From contig JBDIAP010000177.1 in the NCBI GenBank assembly GCA_039812485.1, positions 1-7,320 on the forward strand: a stretch of 7,320 nucleotides of DNA. Reading direction: 5' to 3'. Numbering within the stretch: position 1 is the first letter of the stretch; the number at the start of each line of letters is the position of its first letter. Shown one piece after another: positions 1-5,962 of this stretch. The notes beneath the pieces were generated by a model. The model ran no database searches, was not told the origin of the DNA, and was given only the letters and a program-made list of their open reading frames with translations. The position numbers were made by a program, and so were the translations under genes. The stretch is from Kineosphaera sp039812485 (GTDB lineage Bacteria; Actinomycetota; Actinomycetes; Actinomycetales; Dermatophilaceae).

Positions 1-30
1 CGGGCGACCCGGGCGACCCGGGCGACCCGG
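1..30. repeat. 9-bp tandem repeat at left edge (about 3.3 copies)
   Basis: Three perfect copies of CGGGCGACC plus a partial fourth run from the window edge, so the array may continue to the left. Read in the frame of the downstream hydrolase gene, the unit gives Gly-Asp-Pro three times, followed by acidic and His-rich codons, and no stop lies between the edge and that gene. It may therefore be coding sequence of an upstream extension, or intergenic repeat; the window does not decide. Confidence 0.85.
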
Positions 31-64
31 AAGACCACACGGATCACGCCGCGAAGCGCCGACC

Positions 65-84
65 TACCCTGGGCCTCGGGGAGG
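65..84 (+). promoter_or_regulatory. Putative -10 element and Shine-Dalgarno for the DUF1023 hydrolase
   Basis: TACCCT at 65-70 fits the actinobacterial -10 pattern TANNNT. No convincing -35 element is visible. GGGGAGG at 78-84 is a strong Shine-Dalgarno, 8 nt before the GTG at 93. It abuts and overlaps the other in-frame GTG at 84, so it favours the start at 93. The -10 assignment is inference; the ribosome-binding site is the firmer call. Confidence 0.5.
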
Positions 85-92
85 TGGCAGCA

Positions 93-1685
93 GTGGAACA
101 CCGGCATCGTCAGTCCTTGGAGCGCACGCTGCGCGACGCCGCGGACGCCCTCGAAGCGGCGCTGACCGACGCCCGCGTCGCGCATCGGCACTACGGGCGG
201 CTCACCGAGACCGACCGCTCGTGGAGCCGCATCGACGCCGCGGTCACCGACGAGGTGCGGCGGCGACGCACGGACATCTGCCTCGGCTCCGGGGCCACGC
301 TCGTCGCCTTGCTGCGGCAGGAGGCCGAGGCAGCGGCCACCCGCTACCCGGGCATCGACGCCCACGGCGAGCCGCTGCCGCCGCGGCCGGCCGACGACGA
401 GCCGGTCACGGTGCGCGACTGGTGGGCCGCGCTCGCGCCGGACGCCCGCGACCGGCTGCTCGAGGAGGAGCCGGGTTGGGTGGGGTCCACCGACGGGCTT
501 CCCGTGGCGGTGCGTCACGCCGCGAACGTGCGGTTGCTCGACGCCGAGATCTCCCGCCGCGACGCGCTCGCTGCGGCCCACGACGACGGCCCACGCGACG
601 CGGCGAGCGTCGAGGAGGACCGGGACCTGCGGGGCCTGCACAAGCTGCGCGACTTCCTCGCCGAGGGGGCGGGGGGCGACCTCGACACTCTCGCCCACGA
701 CACCCACGACACCCACGACGTCCACACCGACCCGCAGCCCGATGACACGGACCGCCCGGGAGACGGTGCGGGCGGCGGCCGGGGCGCCACCCGTGGCGGC
801 GAGGGCTCCGCAGGCAGCTCCGCAGGGGGCTCCGGCGAGGCGGGGCCGGGCAGGTCGCGCTACCTCTACCTGCTCGACGCGGCCGCCTATCCGCTCAAGG
901 CGGCCGTCGTGCTCGGCGAGGTCGAGCAGGCGGACACGGTCATCCTGCACGTGCCGGGGGCGACGACGAGCGTCGACCTGCGGCTGGCCCGCGAGGTGCA
1001 GTGGATGACGGCGCTGCTGGCCGAGGCCGAGCGGCTCGCCCCCGACCAGCGCGTCGCCGTCGTCGACTGGATCGGTTATCACGCTCCCTACGACATCGCG
1101 ACGCGGCGGTCGCTCGGCGACAGCGGCGTCACCGTCCTCGTGCCCGGCGAGGCGAGCGACGACCGCTACGCCCGCGAGGCGGCGCCCGTGCTCGCGGCGT
1201 GCGCGCAGGGCCTGCGGGCGCTGCGCCCGCGGCCCGCCCGCCTCGTCGCCTCGGGGCACTCCTACGGCGCCTCCGTCGTGGGACTCGCGCTCGCGGCGAC
1301 CGACGCCTTCGACGCCGCCGTCGTCGCCGGCAGCCCGGGGCTGTTCACCTCCGACGCGGCCTCGCTGCGACTGCCCGCAGGCAGCCTCTTCGCCGCGATC
1401 GCCCCCGGTGACCTCATCGCCTTCCTCGGCGTCTTCGGCGGCCAGGTCGCCGCGGTCTCCGGCGTCGTGCTGCTCTCCCCCTTCGCGTGGCGGGTCACCT
1501 ATCCCGACGGGCAGCGGGCGCTGCTGCGGCAGGGGTGGGGGCACGAGTCCTACTACCAGCCGGGGAGCGCGACCCTGCACGCGATGGCGGCCGCGGCCGT
1601 CGGCGCCAGCGGGTCGGTGCGCTCGATCTCGCGGCGCGGCATCCTCCAGGCGTTCGGGCGCGCGGGCGAGCCGAGCGCCGGCTGA
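93..1685 (+). CDS. Alpha/beta-hydrolase, DUF1023 (Abhydrolase_8) family
   Basis: A predicted serine hydrolase of 530 residues from GTG 93; the substrate is unknown. The first ~190 residues are mostly helical and include the DUF1023-type stretch with W110-W111 followed by a GlyLeuPro...ArgHisAlaAlaAsn segment (bases 420-530). Residues ~192-255 form a low-complexity linker (His-Asp-Thr repeats, then Gly/Ser). The hydrolase core follows, with nucleophile elbow GHSYG (Ser390), a plausible acid Asp440 in PGDLIAF, and a plausible catalytic His484 in GHESYY. No signal peptide or membrane segment is visible, so it is probably cytoplasmic. GTG 93 is chosen for the GGGGAGG at 78-84. However, the frame has no stop back to the window edge, so an upstream start is possible. 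The fold and family are well supported; the biological role is not known. Confidence 0.88.
   Translation: MEHRHRQSLERTLRDAADALEAALTDARVAHRHYGRLTETDRSWSRIDAAVTDEVRRRRTDICLGSGATLVALLRQEAEAAATRYPGIDAHGEPLPPRPADDEPVTVRDWWAALAPDARDRLLEEEPGWVGSTDGLPVAVRHAANVRLLDAEISRRDALAAAHDDGPRDAASVEEDRDLRGLHKLRDFLAEGAGGDLDTLAHDTHDTHDVHTDPQPDDTDRPGDGAGGGRGATRGGEGSAGSSAGGSGEAGPGRSRYLYLLDAAAYPLKAAVVLGEVEQADTVILHVPGATTSVDLRLAREVQWMTALLAEAERLAPDQRVAVVDWIGYHAPYDIATRRSLGDSGVTVLVPGEASDDRYAREAAPVLAACAQGLRALRPRPARLVASGHSYGASVVGLALAATDAFDAAVVAGSPGLFTSDAASLRLPAGSLFAAIAPGDLIAFLGVFGGQVAAVSGVVLLSPFAWRVTYPDGQRALLRQGWGHESYYQPGSATLHAMAAAAVGASGSVRSISRRGILQAFGRAGEPSAG
696..722. repeat. 9-bp in-frame repeat encoding His-Asp-Thr
   Basis: The unit CACGACACC occurs twice perfectly (696-704, 705-713), and a third copy is altered at its end. 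It encodes His-Asp-Thr, His-Asp-Thr, His-Asp-Val inside the hydrolase linker. A Gly/Ser/Arg-rich stretch follows to about base 855, and the two together separate the N-terminal helical part from the hydrolase core. Confidence 0.8.
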
Positions 1686-1704
1686 CCCCGAGCGCCGAGC
1701 GCGA

Positions 1705-1723
1705 CCCGCGGCCGGGCCGCGGG
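1705..1723 (+). terminator. Candidate hairpin terminator after the DUF1023 hydrolase
   Basis: CCCGCGGC (1705-1712) and GCCGCGGG (1716-1723) form a perfect 8-bp all-GC stem with a 3-nt CGG loop, starting 19 nt after the hydrolase stop codon. No T-tract follows. Such hairpins without a U-tract are common candidates in GC-rich actinobacteria but are less reliable. It precedes the putative promoter of the MerR gene and would separate the two transcription units. Confidence 0.5.
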
Positions 1724-1749
1724 CCTCGTGGTCACGGCCGACGCACGGG

Positions 1750-1781
1750 TAGGCTGAACGCCCACCCAGCCTCCTGAGGAG
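1750..1781 (+). promoter_or_regulatory. Putative -10 element and Shine-Dalgarno for the MerR-family gene
   Basis: TAGGCT at 1750-1755 fits TANNNT. The -35 region is weak: TGGTCA at 1729-1734 would give a short 15-nt spacer. GAGGAG at 1776-1781 is a good Shine-Dalgarno, 6 nt before GTG 1788. This site selects the upstream start over ATG 1917, which has no ribosome-binding site. Confidence 0.45.
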
Positions 1782-1787
1782 CCACCT

Positions 1788-2348
1788 GTGTCGTCCCGCG
1801 CCGCCCCCGCCCCGCCGCGGGCGTCGCGCGCCGCCGGGGCGCTCTCCGGGCTGCTCGTCCCCCGCGAACGCGCCCGCCCGGCCCGCGGCCTGGCCCCGAC
1901 GGACACGGCCCCGACGATGAAGATCGGCGAGGTCTCCGAGCGGGTCGGCATGAGCCTGCGCAGCATGCGCTACTACGAGGAGGAGGGGCTCATCACGCCC
2001 GCGGGCCGCACCCCCGGCGGGTTTCGGCTCTACTCCGAACGGGACGTGCGGCGGCTGCTGCTCATCATGCAGATGAAGCCGCTCGACTTCACTCTCGACG
2101 AGATGCGGCAGGTGCTCACCGACCTCGACACGTTCGGCTCCCGCGGGTCGGGGCCGGACTCCGGGCCCGACGACGAGCCCGACCACGAGCCCGGCCCCAA
2201 CCCCGAGGCGGTCTCCGCGGCGCGGGAGCGGCTGGAGCAGCTGCGCATCGATGTCGAGCAACGCTATGCCGTCGCCGAGCGCCGACTGCAGATCGCCGGC
2301 ATGTTCCGCGAGCACCTGTCCAGCGAGCTCGCGGGCGACGACGGCTGA
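1788..2348 (+). CDS. MerR-family transcriptional regulator
   Basis: A DNA-binding regulator of 186 residues. The winged helix-turn-helix starts at Met44 (MKIGEVSERVGMSLRSMRYY) and continues through a wing with GGFRLYSERDVRRL, then a second helical segment with the MKPLDFTLDEM pattern typical of actinobacterial MerR proteins. Residues ~116-140 are an Asp/Pro/Gly/Glu-rich linker. Residues ~141-176 form an Arg/Glu/Leu-rich helix suited to the usual antiparallel dimer coiled coil. There is no cysteine, so it is not a CueR/MerR-type metal or redox sensor, and no C-terminal effector domain is present. GTG 1788 is preferred because GAGGAG lies 6 nt upstream. This adds a 43-residue Ala/Pro/Arg-rich extension before the normal MerR start; ATG 1917 is the alternative. 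The effector and targets are unknown. It is transcribed alone, after a hairpin and before a convergent gene. Confidence 0.9.
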   Translation: MSSRAAPAPPRASRAAGALSGLLVPRERARPARGLAPTDTAPTMKIGEVSERVGMSLRSMRYYEEEGLITPAGRTPGGFRLYSERDVRRLLLIMQMKPLDFTLDEMRQVLTDLDTFGSRGSGPDSGPDDEPDHEPGPNPEAVSAARERLEQLRIDVEQRYAVAERRLQIAGMFREHLSSELAGDDG

Positions 2349-2372
2349 GCCGCTCCGGGCCCAGCGTGTTCG

Positions 2373-2401
2373 GGCGCCGGGGCGCTGTCAGAGCCGGCGC
2401 C
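2373..2401. terminator. Candidate bidirectional hairpin between merR and the AAA+ gene
   Basis: GGCGCCGG (2373-2380) and CCGGCGCC (2394-2401) are perfect inverted repeats around a 13-nt loop. A further CGGGC/GCCCG pairing (2371-2375 with 2404-2408) is an alternative. The structure sits between the convergent stops and contains the AAA+ stop codon (2388-2390). There is no T-tract on either side, so termination is inferred from position and symmetry only. Confidence 0.4.
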
Positions 2402-4244
2402 GTGCCCGCAAATACTCCCGCAACCCCGTGTAGAGCGAGTCGCCCGGATTGTCGCGCGCGGCCTTGGCGGCCTCGCGCATCCACGTCTCCGTCGACGGCG
2501 GGATGCGCGGCACGATCGTGCGCAGCCGGGCCTCGCTCAACGGCAGCCCCATCTTGGCCGCGGCCGATGCGCCGAGCGTGCACAGCCACTCGAGGTCGGT
2601 GCACGAATACCCCTCGGTGAGCAGCGACAACTCGGTGAGGGGGATGTCGACCGGGGTGTCGCCGGAGCCGGCCCGCCCGACCCGCGTGAGCTCCTGGCGC
2701 AGGATGACCTCGCGGGCCCGTTGGTCGGGGGGCATGACGAGCAGCGAACGGCTGAGCCGGCCGTCACGGCGCAGCTCGTCGTGCACGTCCCAGGGCGCGC
2801 AGGTCGTGGCGAGCAGATAGACCCCGGCGTCGGCGAGCCCGCCGCGGTCGAGCTCGTGCACGATGCGGTCGACGGCCCGCGCGGCGTGCAGATTGGTGTC
2901 GCGACGACGACTCAGCACGTCGATGTCTTCGAGCAGCACGACGACCGGTGCCTGCTCGTGGGCGGCGTCGAGCACCTTGTCGAGATCCCCGGAGTCGGCG
3001 TCGGCGGCGGGTTCGACGATGTCGCGCACCCGCACGTCGACGAATCGCGCGCCCAGCTCGCCGGCGACCGCCCGGGCCAGGAACGTCTTGCCGCAGCCCG
3101 GCGGACCGTAGAGCAACACACCGCCCGTGAGGCTCTGCCGGTAGAGGCGGCGCAGCTCCGGATAGCGCACCGGCGCGAGCATGACGGCCTCGAGGCGCTC
3201 CTTGGCGGTGCCCATGCCCCCGACGTCGGCGAGCGTGACATGCACCTGCTCGACGTCCCAGGCCAGTCCGCCGCCCTCGGGCTCCGGCTCGGGTTGCGGC
3301 CCCCTCTCGGCCCCCGCTGCCGACCCGGTGTCGGACCCCAGGTGTGACTCGGTGCCCGACCCCGTGGCGTCCGACCCCGTGGCGCCCGACCGCGTGTCGC
3401 CCGGACGGCCGAGCATCCAGCGGGCGTCGGGCACGAACTCTTCCGGCTCCTCCGGCAGGCGCGGTGAGCGCCCGTCGAGCGGGCGATCGGGGGCCGGTCG
3501 GGCCGCGGGGTCGTCGGCCGCGTGCAGCGGCTCGGTCGACCCGAACGGGTCGCTGAGGCCGTCGCGCGCGAGGTCGCCGTACGCGAGACCGTCGTACGCG
3601 AGGCCGTCGTACGCGGGACCGTCGTAGGCGAGACCGACGGGCTCGGGGCCGACGGGCTCGGGGTCGACGGACGCGAAGCGGTCGCGGACCCGCGTGGCCT
3701 CTTGCGCCTGCACGATCGCGGCGGCAGGGCCGAGGTCGGCGTCGTCGGCCGCCTCCGGCACCGGGCCCCAGACCTTCGCGACCGGGGCGGGCACGGTCGG
3801 TGTCGGGGCCGCCGGGCCGCGCCCGGCCCGCTCCATGCCGTCATTGGCGTAGGTGCGCGCGACCGGATGCCGCGCCGCGGCCGTGGGCGGGCGGGGGGAC
3901 ATCGTCCTACCGGAGGGCAGGGTCGCGGTCGATCGTGCCTTGGCACGGCCCGCCATCGAGGCCGCGCCCTGGTCGGGGCGCTCGGCCCGCACGGCACGGT
4001 CGTCGCCGGCCTCCACCGGCGGGGCGGGCGCCGCGGTCGGGACCCCGAGCAGTTGGCGCATGAGGTCGCGCGACAGCTCGTCGGCCGGCCCCGCGTGGAG
4101 CGCAGCCGCGGCATGTTGGACCGCCTCCTCGAGCTGACCCTGCTCGGCCAGCAGGGCCGCGAGATGACGCCGCAGCGGGATGTCGCTCGGCGCGGCCTGC
4201 ACGGCCTGACGCATGCTCGACACCAGCGGATCGGGGCTGTCCAC
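2388..4244 (-). CDS. TPR-like N-terminus plus AAA+ ATPase (FtsH/CDC48-type fold)
   Basis: A 618-residue protein in three parts. Residues 3-67 form TPR-like helix pairs. Residues ~68-325 are a low-complexity, probably disordered region with two pentapeptide repeat tracts. Residues ~326-618 are one AAA+ module and its C-terminal helical tail. Walker A is GPPGCGKT (380-387). Walker B reads VVVLLEDID (434-442), so Glu-Asp replaces the usual Asp-Glu. The sensor-1 segment is LLATTCAPWDV, without the usual Asn. The second-region motif RDGRLSR keeps both arginines (496, 499). GYSCTDL (545-551) matches the GFSGADL helix, and the tail has the PSTxxW motif (583-588). These match actinobacterial TPR-AAA ATPases, which presumably remodel proteins; the substrate is unknown. 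No membrane segment or protease domain is present. The start is GTG 4244: the TPR begins there and TACGCT lies 6 nt upstream. The open frame that continues upstream to base 4799 is antisense to the lipoprotein gene. Confidence 0.88.
   Translation of the reverse strand: MDSPDPLVSSMRQAVQAAPSDIPLRRHLAALLAEQGQLEEAVQHAAAALHAGPADELSRDLMRQLLGVPTAAPAPPVEAGDDRAVRAERPDQGAASMAGRAKARSTATLPSGRTMSPRPPTAAARHPVARTYANDGMERAGRGPAAPTPTVPAPVAKVWGPVPEAADDADLGPAAAIVQAQEATRVRDRFASVDPEPVGPEPVGLAYDGPAYDGLAYDGLAYGDLARDGLSDPFGSTEPLHAADDPAARPAPDRPLDGRSPRLPEEPEEFVPDARWMLGRPGDTRSGATGSDATGSGTESHLGSDTGSAAGAERGPQPEPEPEGGGLAWDVEQVHVTLADVGGMGTAKERLEAVMLAPVRYPELRRLYRQSLTGGVLLYGPPGCGKTFLARAVAGELGARFVDVRVRDIVEPAADADSGDLDKVLDAAHEQAPVVVLLEDIDVLSRRRDTNLHAARAVDRIVHELDRGGLADAGVYLLATTCAPWDVHDELRRDGRLSRSLLVMPPDQRAREVILRQELTRVGRAGSGDTPVDIPLTELSLLTEGYSCTDLEWLCTLGASAAAKMGLPLSEARLRTIVPRIPPSTETWMREAAKAARDNPGDSLYTGLREYLRARRRL
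3354..3398. repeat. 15-bp in-frame tandem repeat, three units
   Basis: Three consecutive 15-bp units, the first two nearly identical, lie inside the AAA+ gene. On the minus strand they encode DTRSG, ATGSD and ATGSG (residues 283-297). More degenerate Gly/Ser/Asp/Thr units follow. The tract lies about 30 residues before the ATPase domain. Confidence 0.75.
3555..3674. repeat. 15-bp in-frame tandem repeat, eight units
   Basis: Eight consecutive 15-bp units in the AAA+ gene encode eight pentapeptides (residues 191-230). The best conserved core is AYDGP, AYDGL, AYDGL. Outer units have diverged to EPVGP/EPVGL on the N-terminal side and AYGDL/ARDGL on the other. Length is kept at exactly 15 bp in every unit and no frame is lost. 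Confidence 0.88.
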
Positions 4245-4250
4245 TACACA

Positions 4251-4256
4251 AGCGTA
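4251..4256 (-). promoter_or_regulatory. -10 element of the AAA+ gene, likely leaderless
   Basis: On the minus strand TACGCT (4256 to 4251) is followed by 6 nt and then GTG at 4244. This is the spacing at which transcription would start on the first base of the start codon. No purine-rich Shine-Dalgarno lies between them. Leaderless GTG/ATG mRNAs with this layout are well known in actinobacteria; the assignment here is inferred from sequence. Confidence 0.6.
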
Positions 4257-4389
4257 ATCGGGACGTCCAGCCGGTCCGGCCGAATCCGCGCCGACCGCGG
4301 CAGGCCGGTGGCGACCCGCGCCCGGCCACGGCGCGCACACGGCGGCGGCGAGGCCGCGATCGCGCCCGAGTGGGACCAGGATCACCTCG

Positions 4390-4395
4390 TAGGGT
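4390..4395 (+). promoter_or_regulatory. -10 element of the lipoprotein gene, possibly leaderless
   Basis: TAGGGT at 4390-4395 ends 6 nt before GTG 4402, the same spacing as the divergent AAA+ promoter. The AGGG inside it (4391-4394) could instead act as a ribosome-binding site 7 nt from the start, so the leaderless reading is less certain here. Confidence 0.5.
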
Positions 4396-4401
4396 GGCCC
4401 G

Positions 4402-5901
4402 GTGCGCAGCCCGACCGGACCCTCTTCCGCTCTCGCGGCCCACGGCCGCTGCACCGCCCGACCTCTGCGCGCGGCGCGGCTCCCGGGCCTCCTGGCCGCG
4501 GTCTGCGCGGCCGCGATCGCGGTCGGGGGCTGCTCCGCCGCCACGCCGGGGACGCCGAGCGGCTCAGCCGGCCCGGCGGGCGCGACGTCGTCGACGGGCG
4601 CGGTCTCCCCGACCGGATCGCCGGGGGCGGGGCCGGCGATCACGCCGACCGCGACCGTCACGATCCCCAGTGACGCCGTCGGCCGCCAGCTGCGCTGGAT
4701 GGTGGGCCAGATGAACTCCGACGCGGTCACCGCCGACACCTCGACGCGCTTCACCGACGCCTTCCTGGCCCAGGTGCCTCCCGCCCAGTGGCTCCTCATG
4801 CTGGGCCAGCTGCGGGCGCAGGCCCCCTGGGTCGTCGAGTCCGTGGAGACCGACGGGTCGACCGGGGCCGCGACCCTCGTCGCCCGGGGGCGGCGCTACC
4901 GGCTGACGATGACCGTGGCCGACTCCGGGCGCATCGACGGCGCGCTGCTCAAGGAGGCCGCCCAGGGGCAGGCGGCGACCGACTGGGCTGGGGTCGAGCG
5001 GAGGGCGGTGAGCGCGGCGCCCCAGACGTCGATCCTCGCCGCGCAGGTCGCCGCCGACGGCACCCTGGAGGTGGTGCACCGCAGCGGCGACCAGGGGCTG
5101 CGGCCGATCGCCTCGATGTTCAAGCTCTATGTGCTCGCCGCCGTCGCCGAGCAGGTGCGGGCCGGCCGGCTCGGCTGGGACACCCGGCTGACGCTCACCG
5201 CGGCCGACAAGACCCTGCCGTCGGGCACCTTGCAGGAGCGGCCCGACGGCGCCACGATCAGCGTCCGCGAAGCGGCGGCTCTCATGATCCGCATCTCCGA
5301 CAACACCGCCGCCGACCTACTCATGCGCACGGTCGGCGAACCCGCCGTGCGGGCGGCAGCCGCCCGCGCGGGGCATCGCCATCCCGAGGCCATCACCCCG
5401 TTCCTCACGCCCAAGCAGATGTTCTGGCTGGCCTACGGCAACGCCGAGGCCGCCGTCGCCGCCCGCGGCGCCTGGCGGTCCGCCGACGTGGCGCGGCGCC
5501 GCGAGCTGCTGGCCGCCGTGCCGATGCCCGGCCCGGGACCGGAGGCGATCGACCCCCACAGCACCCACTGGCGCCAGGGCATCGAGTGGTTCGCCACACC
5601 GGAGGAGATCGTGCGGGCGCACCTGCGCCTCGACGAGCTCGCCGGCACGACCGCCGGCCGGCCGCTGCGCGAGATCCTCACGGCCAACGGCGGCGTCCAG
5701 GTCACGGGGTGGAAGGACCAGGCGTTCAAGGGAGGCTCCGACGCCGCGGTGATCGCGCTGAGCTTCCTCGCTCCCGCCGCCGCGCCAGGCGGGCGACGGC
5801 AGGCGCTCGTCATGATCGGCACCGGCGACGGACCCGTCGACGAGGAGACGTTCGTCGCCGCGACCGGGGACGCCGCACGGCTGCTCGCCGAGGACCGCTG
5901 A
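4402..5901 (+). CDS. Lipoprotein with NTF2-like and class A beta-lactamase-fold serine hydrolase domains (LppW/ORF12-like)
   Basis: A 499-residue exported lipoprotein. The n-region has Arg20, Arg23 and Arg26, the hydrophobic core is residues 27-43, and the lipobox AVGGC puts lipidated Cys44 on the outer face of the membrane. A Ser/Thr/Gly/Pro linker follows to about residue 90. Residues ~92-195 resemble the N-terminal NTF2-like domain of ORF12 from the clavulanic acid cluster. The C-terminal domain has the penicillin-recognising signatures: SMFK (Ser238, Lys241), SDN (299-301) and KGGS (443-446) in place of KTG. The class A ExxLN glutamate motif is not seen after SDN, so efficient beta-lactam hydrolysis is doubtful; a cell-wall or esterase-like role is possible. 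It is similar in layout to mycobacterial LppW. GTG 4402 is the only start giving a good signal peptide. Domain assignment is from motifs, not a search. Confidence 0.85.
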   Translation: MRSPTGPSSALAAHGRCTARPLRAARLPGLLAAVCAAAIAVGGCSAATPGTPSGSAGPAGATSSTGAVSPTGSPGAGPAITPTATVTIPSDAVGRQLRWMVGQMNSDAVTADTSTRFTDAFLAQVPPAQWLLMLGQLRAQAPWVVESVETDGSTGAATLVARGRRYRLTMTVADSGRIDGALLKEAAQGQAATDWAGVERRAVSAAPQTSILAAQVAADGTLEVVHRSGDQGLRPIASMFKLYVLAAVAEQVRAGRLGWDTRLTLTAADKTLPSGTLQERPDGATISVREAAALMIRISDNTAADLLMRTVGEPAVRAAAARAGHRHPEAITPFLTPKQMFWLAYGNAEAAVAARGAWRSADVARRRELLAAVPMPGPGPEAIDPHSTHWRQGIEWFATPEEIVRAHLRLDELAGTTAGRPLREILTANGGVQVTGWKDQAFKGGSDAAVIALSFLAPAAAPGGRRQALVMIGTGDGPVDEETFVAATGDAARLLAEDR

Positions 5902-5926
5902 GGCCCGCCGAGGACCGCCGAGGCCC
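5887..5926. repeat. 20-bp tandem duplication across the lipoprotein stop codon
   Basis: Bases 5887-5906 and 5907-5926 are direct 20-bp copies that differ at one position (T5899 versus C5919). T5899 is the first base of the lipoprotein TGA stop. The matching triplet in copy two reads CGA. The duplication therefore spans the end of the gene. Confidence 0.85.
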
Positions 5927-5929
5927 GCC

Positions 5930-5946
5930 CGACCGACGGTCGGTTG
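5930..5946. terminator. Candidate bidirectional hairpin between the lipoprotein and sirtuin genes
   Basis: Bases 5930-5936 pair with 5940-5946 (six Watson-Crick pairs and one G-T pair) around a 3-nt CGG loop. A competing longer-range pairing is CCGACCG (5929-5935) with CGGTCGG (5948-5954). It lies between two convergent stop codons, where a shared terminator is expected. No T-tract is present. Confidence 0.45.
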
Positions 5947-5962
5947 CCGGTCGGCCGGTGGG

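Larger units (their letters stand above)
4245..4401. other. Divergent intergenic region between the AAA+ and lipoprotein genes
   Basis: A 157-bp region between two divergent GTG starts. It contains a TANNNT hexamer 6 nt from each start and an 8-bp palindrome GGACGTCC (4261-4268), 4 bp upstream of the AAA+ -10 hexamer. I see no clear -35 element for either gene and no open frame with family resemblance. The palindrome could be an operator, but one 8-bp palindrome in GC-rich DNA is weak evidence. Confidence 0.6.

Noticed and set aside
3354..3674. The 15-bp repeats considered as a CRISPR array or as regulator-binding iterons.
   Set aside because: Units are directly adjacent with no spacers, shorter than CRISPR repeats, and strictly in frame inside a gene.
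4261..4268. GGACGTCC palindrome as a defined operator.
   Set aside because: An isolated 8-bp palindrome is frequent by chance in this composition and there is no second copy near either promoter.
3522..4673. A plus-strand open frame of 383 codons opposite the AAA+ gene.
   Set aside because: It is Arg/Gly-rich with no recognisable motif and overlaps two real genes; it is a compositional shadow.
4245..4799. Upstream continuation of the AAA+ open frame on the minus strand, through the intergenic region and into the lipoprotein gene.
   Set aside because: It lacks family resemblance, is antisense to a well-supported gene with a signal peptide, and the TPR-like domain begins exactly at GTG 4244. 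Long stop-free antisense frames are usual in GC-rich coding DNA.
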